From Adineta ricciae (Eukaryota; Rotifera; Eurotatoria; Adinetida; Adinetidae): a DNA stretch of 64,000 bases. Positions 37,918 through 49,151 of this stretch are shown here, piece after piece; the stretch's first letter is position 1; the number at the start of each line of letters is the position of its first letter. The notes under the pieces are model-generated. The model saw only the letters and a list, made by a program, of their open reading frames with translations. It was not told the DNA's origin and ran no database searches. The stretch lies in the NCBI GenBank assembly GCA_905250025.1, contig CAJNOJ010000010.1:548964-612963 (forward strand). The letters run 5' to 3'. The position numbers and the translations under genes were made by a program.

Positions 37918-38550
37918 TTCTAGAAAATAAATCCAATTTAAATGACAGATGCGAAAAAGTCGATTCTCTCAACGAAAAGAAACAATGCTCGCCTTCATAT
38001 TTTCATGAATAACATGAAAATATGTGATGTATACGATTAATAATAAAACTGGCAAATAAAAATGATTCATCTCAAAAACAAGAACGACGATTTGACGAAT
38101 GTCCATATATAGAAAGTGATTGTGCTTCAATAACAATGACAACAACGAAATCAATAAAATTTCTCCTTCGAATTTCATTAACTAAAAAGGAGAAACAAAA
38201 CAAAATATGTCCAATTGACTCATTCGTGACTAACCAAGGCATTTCTTTTTTTTTCTATACTCGCAGAGGTCGCCTATTCACATGAGAGAGACGGAGAAAG
38301 GGTGCATCAAATGTGAATGAATGGATTCAATGAAAAAATAAATTCGACAAGTCACTGATTCAGTCAATGCGTTTGATTGATATCAAACGCGATCGGCTTG
38401 ATCAATGAAATTATTCGACAGGATTATGAACATTTATTTCTCATCGGAAGAATTCTCTGAGGTACGTCAGTATGTCAATGATTTATGTTGAGAAAATAAA
38501 ATAAATACAGAGAAGAAAAAGGACTTTGGAGTACTTTTTTGTGATGAATA

Positions 38551-41301
38551 TTAAACAGCATCGATGACAAATGAAGAAGATTGTTGATGTTCATCAGTTG
38601 GTAATGATGATTTGATCTTGGCGGACTGTCGTTGAGCGATACGATCAACCGTTTTTTTGTACGTTCTTTCTGAGTAACGTTTCCACAATTGTTGATGATG
38701 ATATTTCTCATCGAATTCAGTGTCATTCGGAAAAGGTGTTTCAGCTCGTCGCACTGCTTTCTTGTACTGATCAGAAGAAAGTTGAGTAAAACAATTTTTA
38801 TCCAATAAGAAACATTCACATTCATTACTAACAACTGTTAATGCTGGCTGATTAGGAAATAGTAAATCTGTGACACCCTGAATAGAAATATGCTCGTTTG
38901 TAACTGAAAATAGTATTATAAAGAAAGAAACCTACGAAATGTTGTCCTTCGTTTAGTGTTTTGACATGAACGTAGAGTCTTTTATCTGGGTGGATTAATT
39001 GGCATTTTGTTGTTTCCTAGAACAAAATGTTACGAAGGAAAGAACAATAGACGATTCCTTACTTTTATATTTAGTTGATTTGGCTTCAGCAAGGCGTTTG
39101 TTAACGTAAGCTTTGTTCCTGTACTATTTATAGACAATGTTTCATAATCAATCAGTTGTATTCGATCTCTTCTATCAATTAATCCAGGAAATTTCTAATA
39201 TAAGATGACTATTGAATAGAAAATCGTGAAAATATTTCCCAGAATTACCTTATCATCAGGAATGATACTTCGAGATCGCGTGGATAACGCTGATGAGGCA
39301 CGTCGATCATCAGCTGGCGATTGATTAGCATGAACATCTGTATCGGGACCAATCGAACTCACCAATGAGCTACTATCACCACCCAGATGAATGTCTGAGA
39401 ATAATGCACGAGTATCTCCTGTTAAATCATTATCAACATCAATATCTACAAGCAAGTTAGATGTTTGTAACAAAGCATGTTCTGCGAAAAGACAAACTTT
39501 TCTCGTTTTCCATCCGTTCTGAAGTTGTTTTAGTTGGATCATGTTCATCATCATCGATTGGATCAAGACGTTTCCATATATCCAATGAACCTTTTTTCAC
39601 AATAAACACATGCTTCATCCGTCGACTATCCTTTGCAATCACTTCCGATGGTCTATATTCGTCAACGATCAATAAATCAACGTGTATACAAACTCATACC
39701 CAAAATGAAGATGTTGAATACCATTGGGGATTTCATTTAAGCGATCCAATGGAAAGCCACGTAGAAACGCAATGTGATTTCTGTTCAAATCAAATCAGTT
39801 ATAGTAGTTTTTATTAGCATTCAACCTTGATCTTACTTCAAGTATCGTAAATCTGCTTTACTACAATGTCGATCTCTCGTCGCAAAAATTTTTTTAAAAT
39901 CCTAGATAAGACACAAACGACTCAAGTACGTTTGATCATATTCATCTACTTACATCTTTTGATAGAACTAACAATTCCACTTGTGTTCTCGACATAACAG
40001 TCGAGTTTTGCTTTGAATCATACAATAAACTCTTATCCTATGTGAAATAGAATGTAGTACAAATCTGGTAGAAGACGAACATATTCGTACTCCAAAGGTC
40101 GACCCTCGTTTCAGCACGGGAAGTGTCTCGACTGCACCATCACTGTCACTTCTATACGTTGGAATTGCTGAACCGGAAAGGACGATATAAAAATAAGCTG
40201 GTCGCTCATCTTGTCGAATAATTGTACGACGTTCGGGAAAACTCAAACAACAAATGTGAACTAAAGAAATTGCAAAGAAAACATACTTACCATTCATACC
40301 AAGCACTCTGTAATAACTGATCCTGAAATACCTTTGGCAACCGAGAGAACGGTCGAACATCCGCTAAACATCTCCGAACCTAGATAAACAACCACATTGT
40401 TTTGATATAGTCATAGTAACAAAGACAATATCCACAATGGAAAAGTAATCGAATACTCCATTGAAGTTGCATTTCAAATATTATCATCGATTGAAATAGC
40501 CCTTACCGGATCAGCTTTGTTTAGATCGCGTTCACCAGGTATTTGCGTAAAGAATTCCTTCACAATAGGTAAAATGTCTGTCTATATAAACAAAGATAGA
40601 CGAATTGGACATCTTGTTCAGAATACGTTTGTATGATCTTACTGTTTGAATTTTAAAACTTGATTTATCAAATATAACCGTGTCTTTTCCACCGATTGAT
40701 TGTGAAAACGATTGATACTTCATTGAACACAATTGGTTTCTGATGGAATGAGAAAAAAAAGCTAGAATAGATTGATTTTTCATGAATGTTTTCTTAAGCA
40801 GACTTTTTCCGGGCAAAATTACACCAATAAATAGCAAATAAAACTAAATCACGTGCGCGACGAAATTTGACTATTAAACGAGTTGGGAGAGGCTAAAAAT
40901 AATAATTTGAATAAGAATCCATTCATTGAGTAGAATAATACTCGGTGATCGCGTGGAGACTGATGAATAGGTGAATGTATGCTGTAACCTGAAACAATAG
41001 ATTGATATCCATGTTTACCGTGAGACGATCGGTCACTAGGCAGTGTAGTCGCCAAGTTTAATGAGACTTTCGTTCGATTATCTCCTGTACTGGCTGTCGA
41101 CAGCGATCCATATGGTTTTAAGCGAAGAAGATTTTCAAAGAAACTTCTTGTTGGACGTACAGCTGACGGACTTATAGATGGAAGAAATGTATATCGACTG
41201 TCCGTCAATGGTTGACTTTTCGATCGAGCTGTTCGTTTAGAATTTGTGTCATTCTGATGAATGACATTGGCCATTGGACTTGAAAGAGTACTGGTTAACA
41301 T
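38551..41301 (-). CDS. Cyclic-nucleotide-binding-domain protein, CNBD2-like
   Basis: About twelve small exons from the ATG at 41299-41301 to the stop at 38551. A Ser/Thr-rich N-terminal region is followed by a basic segment ('PTRLIVKFRRARDLVLF') and 'CLADVRPFSRLPKVFQDQLL'. A cNMP-binding beta-barrel follows: 'RRTIIRQDERPAYFYIVLSG', then 'VLKRGSTFGDKSLLYDSK' and 'STVMSRTQVELLVLSKDDF'. A second, degenerate barrel may span 'AFLRGFPLDRLNEI', 'FIVKKGSLDIWKRL' and 'GVTDLLFPNQPALTVVSNEC'. The full arginine-phosphate cassette (GExALL...RxA) is altered: GDKSLL, and no clear RxA. Nucleotide binding is therefore doubtful, as in vertebrate CNBD2, which acts in sperm. Splices include a 52-bp intron near 39500 and a 50-bp intron near 40275, needed to hold the frame. 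The tail is Lys/Gln-rich. Confidence 0.75.
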
Positions 41302-42493
41302 GTTCTTTGTATCTAAAGTTGGAAGATATAACAATCACTTGGATTGAATTTCATTCACATTATTCAGCAGATTGGATTTCATTTCAAGAATGACAATAAC
41401 AAAAACAACAACAACAACAAACGAAAGAGCTTACAAGCAGACGTAAAGGAATCTGATAAAATGAAATGTCATGTTGTTATCTCTAATACATTTTTACTAT
41501 TGTCGTTCGCCAATTTTGCTTTTTCGTTTCGCTGACACGAAATCTCTCTCTCTCTGTCAATCTTCGCTCGTACGCTTTTTTTTGTATATATATATTTAAC
41601 GTTGTCATCAGTGAATTCGTTACAAAGGAAAGAAGAACGATAGTGACAACGTTTTCCACTTCAATCTAACGAAAAACTACGAAAGTAACATTAACAAATA
41701 AGAAGGATATTTTCGTGCCGAAGGCAGAAAAGGTAAGTTGATAGCAACAGCAGAAGAATCGGGCTTCTCACTCACCAAGACAAACACATTTTGTCGCGAG
41801 ACTTTGTTTCGTTTTTCACTCCATCAATCAATGACAAATCTCACTTCTATAACACACGAAATCACTTCATTGCAATGCCTATCTGACTAAATTCTAATGA
41901 GATAAAACATCTTTTTGCTCCCTCAACTGTCCATAATTCACTTATGTGACGATAGTCAAAAAACTCAATTATGAATACGACAGTATTTTTAACTGGTTTC
42001 TCACCAAGATAGAAATTGAAGTTTAAAAAATGCACAAAACAAACAATCAATGGAATTAACTTCGGAGCAATTACTGATGACAATGATGAGAACAACCGGC
42101 GTTGTCAAACGAAGAAAATCTGTGTTCCGTGTAAATGCGTTTCTCAGTTTCACTAATGACTTACTCTTGTTTTGATCTAATAGCAGAGTTGAAAAAGATG
42201 ATGAACTTTCAGTCTTTGCTTCTTTCAACAACTGATTATCGACGAATTTTTTTTTTACTTCAATTGAAAGAGTGAAAAAAAACAGAGTGAACTTCAAGGA
42301 GAATGCAGTCTGATAGACAATTGTTTATTTAGTTAATTTGTCTTATGCAAGTACATACTTCCAACAAAATGAAAGTTCATTCAATGTTCTGTCAATACAA
42401 CTTCAACTTCGACATTTGTTCCTCATGTTGGAAAAGAAGTTTCTTCATGGAACAATTCGGTATAAATATCAAATCTTTAATAAGTAAAAAAAG

Positions 42494-42529
<36 letters not shown>

Positions 42530-42643
42530 AGTCGCTGTAACGAATATAATCTTTAACGCACAACGAACAAAGAAAAAAAATTCTGCATGTATATATACTG
42601 GAATATCGAATATTATATAAAGATTAATCCGTATTATTTTCTA
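41302..42643. other. Intergenic region with a GA microsatellite
   Basis: Upstream of the CNBD2-like gene. A likely 5' UTR intron acceptor lies just before its ATG ('CCAACTTTAG' on the minus strand). Includes a CAA-rich stretch (about 41396-41425), a TA run (about 41585) and an (AG)n microsatellite at 42497-42529. No gene seen. Confidence 0.4.
42497..42529. repeat. (AG)n microsatellite
   Basis: About 16 uninterrupted AG units. Similar shorter GA runs occur at about 52184-52205 and 52418-52431. Confidence 0.9.
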
Positions 42644-43644
42644 CTATAACGTACGAGCCATAAGAATCGTAAAAATGATCAATAAACACGATGTGTCTAA
42701 TCGATAGCTGTTATTATAATAATTTGAATATCCGCTTTGATAGCCATAACTGTTATAGTTATTATTATTGCTATAACCTGTATCGCGATTTGGATACCAC
42801 GGATTAGCACCGCCTTGACTATAACGATTGTAGTTATTTGTATTCGACCACGAGTTCGGGTTACTATTAGTACCCATAACGCCACTGTACGTATTACTAT
42901 TCGGCACTAGATTCGTATTGCTACCCATTTGTCCAGTATAAGTATTGCTACTCGGTATTAAATTGCTGCTACTACTTCCCATCGCTCCACCATAGGTATT
43001 ACTGTTCGGTAGAAGGTTACTACTGTAGCCGTACTGATTGTTGTTAGTATTTGTATTTGAAATAGTACCGTAAAGATCTTTATTTGTTAAAACTTGATTA
43101 CTATTGGGTGGATAAGCCATCTGTGTGTTTGATGACGTACCACGTGTACCTTCGAACAGAAAAGAGTCCAATGCATAATCTGAAACTAAAATGTTGACGC
43201 TATAGTACCTCCTGAATAGTAATTATTTCCATTATACATTGTATTCAGCAGTGATTGATCGTTTGTTCCGTATACCTGTTGCTGTTGAGGCCGCGGTTGA
43301 TTATACAGATTGACACTACTTAAAGCACCCTCTGCATTTGTTGATATGATTGGATTGCCGAGAAGGTCTCGTGCATCGGGATTGTTTAAACGTATTCCTT
43401 GGATATTCGTACTGGCAGGATAATTAAATCCTGATGGCGCACTCGCACCTAGATTTGCATTTGTACCATACAGTGATCCTGATGTTTGACGACGACGACG
43501 ACGGCGACGATTTGCATTACCTTTGGTATCTATGTCAAACAAAATAAAATCAGGTTTTCTCGGACATTTAACTCTTGACTTCATACCTGGAATGAACAAT
43601 AACTGTAAAATGAGTAATAACACAAAGGTTTGCGTCCATTCCAT
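42644..43644 (-). CDS. Secreted Asn/Ser/Tyr/Gly-rich protein with polybasic site (paralogue A)
   Basis: Three exons, 43644-43587, 43529-43209, 43149-42644, give about 294 residues. Residues 1-19 form a signal peptide (MEWTQTFVLLLILQLLFIP). Next comes a short linker and a run of seven arginines followed by QTSGS, a furin-like cleavage site. The mature part is low-complexity, rich in Asn, Ser, Tyr, Gly and Gln, with three related blocks built on '(P/S)(N/S)SNTY(G/T/S)G.MG' around 42870-43020. The C-terminus ends in a hydrophobic segment (SCLLIIFTILMA) that could be a GPI signal. The first intron (57 bp) is open in frame, but splicing it brings the architecture into line with the neighbouring gene. 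No family recognised; composition resembles structural or extracellular-matrix proteins. Confidence 0.75.
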
Positions 43645-44561
43645 GTTTTTATTTGATTATCTACGGTTAATAAAGCAGAGTAACTTTTGATTTATTCTCT
43701 CAAGGATCAAAGTGAACGCAAATGGCAAACGTGACACTTTGCTTACATTTATAAAGAGTTCACGCTCGGTAATATAGTTCTAGCTCTTTTTCCGCTCCCA
43801 ACCGCACTCAATGTTGACATATATATATATTCATCCGCAAAAAGGACGTTTAAACGCGCCTTTTTTCTTCTTTTTTTTCTCTCTTCCTCTATTCTAACAA
43901 GCATTTTTTTCTCGATTCTATCATCGCCGTTAGTCCTTCTAGTCCATTGAGATGTACAACATAGGTATAACAACACATTTCTCCTTCTCCCCTTTTTTTT
44001 GACATTCTGTACATAACTAGTAACGTACGCGCAATATTTCTCTTTGTTATAGAAGGGTATTCATCGTTCTCGCTTCTTACTTCTCTTTCAAAGGCCTCGA
44101 AGCAATGCAATAATAAACATAATCATACAGTCGTCATGTGTCTATACAGTTTTTATTCGTTCGTGATTGCTTCTTTCTGCATGTTGAGTGGAACTTTTTC
44201 TTGTCTTTCTTTTTTGATTTTGTATTAAAAAAAAAGCGGTCTTCCAATCGACAAGAGGAAAGAAAGAGAAAGATTGAAATGATTATTATTTTTTCGATCC
44301 TTGAAGAAGAATAAATGAATAGTTATCAGCATGGATGTATGTTGCCAAAGACATTTTATGACGTTAAATAAAACTCTTGAGAGTTGTTTGTGAAAAATAT
44401 TTGGATTAAAAGGACATTTCGGTTAGAACAATCATTTTATTAGATTCATTTTCGAGAAGAATAAAAGAAAAAGAAAGCTAGCTATTTTATTCCAAATGTT
44501 TTTTGAAAGAAATAAATCATCTGAAGTTGATCATCCACATAGTAGTACATTTTTGTCAGTT
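43645..44561. other. Spacer between the tandem secreted-protein genes
   Basis: About 0.9 kb. It must hold the promoter of paralogue A and the 3' end of paralogue B. TA run at about 43819-43830; pyrimidine tract at about 43860-43890. No gene seen. Confidence 0.4.
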
Positions 44562-45189
44562 TCACTTCTCTGGTGGACGATTTGCTGTAGAAATAGGTTG
44601 ATTCTGATTAAATGAAATACCTTCCACATTAGGAACAGGTTGATCTCCAAATGGAATAGGTTGACTTCGACGAAACCAATAGTACCCATTGTTCGTCAAT
44701 CCAGTACCTGTTCCACCTGTATAATATTGATAACTATTACCTTGATTCCAATTAGGATATTGATTATTAAATCCAGGTATACTGAAACCCCATAAACCAC
44801 TTCCATAAGTACTGCCTAGATTGGGAAATTGATAAGGTGCACCTGTACCATAGGAATATTGTGTATTATAGGTTACAGGGACACCATAAGGATCGACGCC
44901 AGTAACGCGATAATTTGTATCATAAGGTAGATCCGATGAATAGGCCCCATTAGTATAGCCATAGCCAGGAGCACTGTAGAATGAACCTGATGGATAAGTA
45001 AATGGAACTGTGGCAGAATAAGAACTAGATCCAGATACTTGACGTCGTTTACGTCGACTACGTGCATCAATTACTACACATAAATAAAGGAAATTGATAT
45101 TCATGGTCAGTAGGAATTTCATTATCTAACTTACATGTTGATGAGATGATTAAAAGCAATAGAATTACTTTTAACATTTTCGTTGCCAT
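44562..45189 (-). CDS. Secreted Tyr/Gly/Pro-rich protein with polybasic site (paralogue B)
   Basis: Two exons, 45189-45135 and 45073-44562, give about 188 residues. A signal peptide (MATKMLKVILLLLIISST) is followed by 'LIDARSRRKRRQVSGSSS', a furin-type RRKRR site. The mature protein is rich in Tyr, Gly, Ser, Asn and Pro ('YSAPGYGYTNGAYSS', 'YSYGTGAPYQFPNLG'). Gene order, strand, the intron right after the signal peptide, the polybasic site followed by Q(V/T)SGS and the mature-region composition all match the gene 0.9 kb away, so the two look like diverged tandem duplicates. It lacks the hydrophobic tail of paralogue A. Function unknown. Confidence 0.78.
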
Positions 45190-45604
45190 ATACAAATCAA
45201 ATTCACGTATGAATATCGATTTCTATGTATGTCAAATGAGCCTAATATATGTAGAATTATATTAAAGTTTATGTATGTATATCACTCCTGGATTGGTTCG
45301 ATTTATTTCTCTTCCGGTATGAAAGGACTCCGCAGAATTTTTTCTCCTTCTCTTTCGTTCTCGGTACTTGAGCGCGTTCGTTATAATACATAACGCTATA
45401 CCTACATGTATCTGGTTATTAACGCGGTGGTCGACTTTCTCTCTTCAGAGTACAGTTTTAAAGACAAAAATGATTTTATTAAGTAACGAAATATGTGTGC
45501 ACAGATGAAAAAATACTAAAACGAATCCCATGTTTAAATTTCCCTTCGTGTGATACGAAATAATAGCAATTATCAAATAGAGATGTATTCTATTGAAAGT
45601 TTAG

Positions 45605-47623
45605 TTACGTTGACATATTCATTCTGGAACATGTCAAGTCCCTGGTATCTGGACAAACACGATCGGCCACTCCTATGGTTTCGTTGAAATCAGTCTAGAA
45701 AACAAAACAAGTGTAATATGTAGTAAAGAAGTTTTCTTTTTTTTTTTTGATAAAACTCACTCCAAAATGTTCATATCGGTCAGTATGAATCGACTGAGTG
45801 TCTGCGGAACCGATAGACTGTTCTCGAAGCACTGGTAACTAGAAATAGAAATGTAGTTCAATGAAATGTAATGAAACTGTTCCTCGTAATATTTACGTCA
45901 ACAACTGGAGGCTGTAGCAAGGGATCATGCTAGATGAAAGATACCAATACGTATTATCAATATTTATACAGATAATTTCAGTACTGTTCGAAATTATCGG
46001 TGAACAAACTTATTACCTGATTGATCGTCGTTTGGCTTGCTGACTGTTTCTTCTGATCTATTCGTCGTTTTACGTATCTCCAACAGTAGAAAGAAAATTA
46101 TATGTAATTCTAATTCGTTTCTCTTGGAAATACATACAGAACAATTAAAATAACTAGTACACCTGCAATGATAACGATTGCCACAAAGAATTTATTCGAA
46201 AACAGTGATTCTAAAAGTTAAATGGATTACATAAATCATCAATAAGAATATATTTACCTGTAATTATTTTTTGACAATGTTTTTCATCAAAGGAGTCATC
46301 AGTTAGTTTATGATAACAACGAAGACATATTTGATATTCGGTTGACGGTCGAAGATAACTAAGTTCAATCTTATCATTTGAAGTTGCTGTAACGTTCTAA
46401 AGAATCATGTTTGGTTCATATCAGTTCATGCATTTTCGTCTCACTGAGAAATATTCCCATCGGTTGGAGTCCTTCTGTGATTGAATGTACCCTGAGCATA
46501 GGCGATTGCTCACAGCGCCTGTTTTGTTGTATTTGATGTGAATCGTCGCACGTGTTGAAAGAATGTTTTCTATTCGAAAGTCCACGCGAGTAGTGAACTC
46601 TATCAATAGAAATAATAGAGTCAGCGATGAGGTGAATATTTCCCTTCATATGTCTTTACTTGGCCTGATGAAAAATGTGAAGATTGATGAACCGAAACCA
46701 GCTAATGTCAGATTGACATTCATCAGAACATCTTTGGGAATGTGACCTCGATCAAGTGGTTTGAAACGAAAAATCAAATCTTCATTATTAACAATTTTGA
46801 TCAGTTCCGGTACATGATGATAGAATCGCTCACTATAAACAAAAAAAATCGATTATTCATAGCTCGAAAAGCATAAACATACTTTGTCGTCAGTTCCGTA
46901 AAATCAAAAAGTTTTCGAAAGCCATTCTGAAATCCGCGAGCAATTACTGGCGCATGCAATTGACATTCAACATAAAGATAATCATATGCACGACAAGGTT
47001 CTTTCAATTCAATAATACCAGGTTTTTCTAAGATAATCAAGCATAAATCTTCATATGTACGATAATATTTATGGCACAAATAAAAAAAACAATGATCGAT
47101 TTACGACTTGAGGAGCCCGACGTTTGAAACAAACGAACAGATAGGAAAGCATATACTCATCATATTCAGCATAGCAAATATCTCAAAATATGTTTTTTAT
47201 TTTCTTTATTCTCATACCTCCAATAACAAGATCCGCTTTCTGACCATAAGTGATATTGTTATTCCAATGACAATAGATGTAATTCGCACCGATGAAATTG
47301 TTCGGTTTAATGAGAATTTTAAGTGTTGTTGAATTATGTGTTTCAGTTCGAAAACCAAATGCCGGAGGCGCTTCTACTGGTTTGCCAAACGAAGCCGTTA
47401 GGATTTTACCTTCTGCAGCGATTGGAACTTGACTATTGCAATATAAAATACCCAATGAATCGCTTGAATTAAGAAATAAATCCAACGGTTCTAAAAAACA
47501 ATCCATTCACTTTTGTTGTGAAGTCAACAGATGCTCATTACCAATGATCAGATCATCGTCTTTTAGATGAGAACGAACTGTAGATAGAAGATTGAGGGAG
47601 ACAAATATTTTTAGTATAAACAT
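45605..47623 (-). CDS. Single-pass receptor with fibronectin-III/cytokine-receptor-like ectodomain
   Basis: About ten exons on the minus strand from the ATG at 47623 to the TAA at 45605. A signal peptide (MFILKIFVSLNLLSTVRS) is followed by an Ig-like N-terminal domain ('LGILYCNSQVPI...YIYCHWNNN', Cys pair and Trp). Next is a module with paired cysteines ('KEPCRAYDYLYVECQLHAP') and fibronectin-III-like segments ('DFRIENILSTRATIHIKY', 'LSYLRPSTEYQICLRCY'). The membrane segment is 'FFVAIVIIAGVLVILIVLYV', with stop-transfer KRR. The cytoplasmic tail is about 80 residues, without a kinase or obvious docking domain. The order Ig, Cys-pair domain, FN3, membrane, short tail is that of class I cytokine receptors (Domeless/gp130 type). 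The WSxWS box is absent and sequence similarity is only suggestive. Alternative: a generic FN3 adhesion protein. Splice phases are consistent throughout. Confidence 0.68.
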
Positions 47624-48036
47624 TGGCTCATAGAAGCAAAGAAGTATAACCAACTCGAAAAAGGAAAGGTTCTCTGTAGTTTACAACTTTTCTGAAAAGA
47701 AGAAAAAATTACCTTTCTGTTTCTTGGTTTTTTCTCTTTCGTCCTTGGGTATAAAACAATGTCAATAATAACTTTAATAGACATATCGCTTCAGAATCTC
47801 GTCAATACGATAAAGAAACTATAAAAAAGACGCCAGCACGTTTTGTTTTAATAGAACGTGACACATCAAAATTCGTCGAATGAAAAGCTTGTTCGGAAGA
47901 AGATTTTTTCATATGAATAGTTTTTATTCCAAATAAATACATAGCACATAACAAGAAAGATTTAGAGCAATGCTCATTTAAAATGAATCTTGAAGTTTCA
48001 AACTAGAAAACAAAACAAAATTCAATCAAATTTCTA

Positions 48037-49151
48037 TTAACGCTTGGCGAAATCTGTCCGACTTGTTTTACAATCAATAGCCATTGGGATATCCGGAGTA
48101 AATTTGATGCCAAGTGAACGAAGATGTTCCTGACAGAGTTCATCCGAGTCGTATGCTAACATCGATGTCACAACTTCCATTGGAAATGTTGGAGAAAACC
48201 TATGCAGTAAATTTTCCTTTTCTAACTTGACAATTTTAAGAAATACAAACCCCCATATGAGAATTTCGATGATTTGCTTACGATAAATATCCAGAAAGAG
48301 ATTGACTAAGCATTGAGCCAGTCTTGGCAAGGATTTGTAGAATACGAACAGTTGCATGTAATTCTTTCGGCGAAAAGCGGAACAGAACTGCAGAGTTGTA
48401 TTCAAGTCTTCTGTTTTCGTCACTCGATTAATATCGATTAAGATTCGATTCACTCCTAAGAAACATTCGTCAATTCAGAAAAATGATTATCTGCAGTCCT
48501 TACTTTTATAATCATTGATTAGCAACGAATAGAGTAAACGATAGATAAGAAATTCAGCTAGGTTACTTCGAGTGCAATCATCACTGTCATACAAAGCTTC
48601 TAATTGAGTTTGACATTGAACAAATTGATCACGATCACCCTAAGAGAAACAAAGGAATTCTTCATCTGTCTTCTTCTCGTTTTCTTCAATACCATTTCAA
48701 GTGCAAGTCGAGCATTTTCTTCGTAAACTCGCACCGTAAAATTGTTTCGTATACATTGAACCATCAGATCCTGTCGGATACTTTTCAACTGACTGCTTAC
48801 ATACGACCAATCATCGTTTGCTTTATATTTATCCATAATAAACGGAAATGCCTTTTCAAGTACATATAATGGTCGAATTATTGAAGGATCTGGTGCCTGG
48901 AGAAACAATCAAGCAAATAAGAGATTTAATCAACAGGTGAACATACACTTGTCAGACGAAGATAGCTTTTCTCTAATGTTTCACATGTACCTATCAATGG
49001 TTGGTCCGGATCGATGTTTGATTTGCTCTTGAAGACAGAAAGCGAATAAAAAATATAATCGACGATGTCAAAACAATTCTTTATACTGATTGAATCGTTG
49101 ATTCATTAGCAAATCGATTTCTTCGGCGTTCCAGTCGTGCGTTTTCGTCAT
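48037..49151 (-). CDS. SAC3/GANP-domain protein (Thp3/SAC3D1/LENG8-like)
   Basis: About seven exons from the ATG at 49151 to the TAA at 48037, roughly 310 residues. The SAC3/GANP domain is clear: '[16 protein letters not shown]' joined to '[17 protein letters not shown]', then '[20 protein letters not shown]', '[11 protein letters not shown]', and '[17 protein letters not shown]' after a splice. The helical remainder ends '[10 protein letters not shown]'. SAC3-domain proteins are PCI-type scaffolds in mRNA export or splicing (TREX-2 or Thp3-Csn12 complexes). The short form with the 'R.S..QDL.VQ' signature fits Thp3/LENG8 better than GANP, but the long N-terminal region of LENG8 is missing; a further upstream exon cannot be excluded. 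One acceptor (near 49040) is assigned mainly by frame. Confidence 0.82.
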
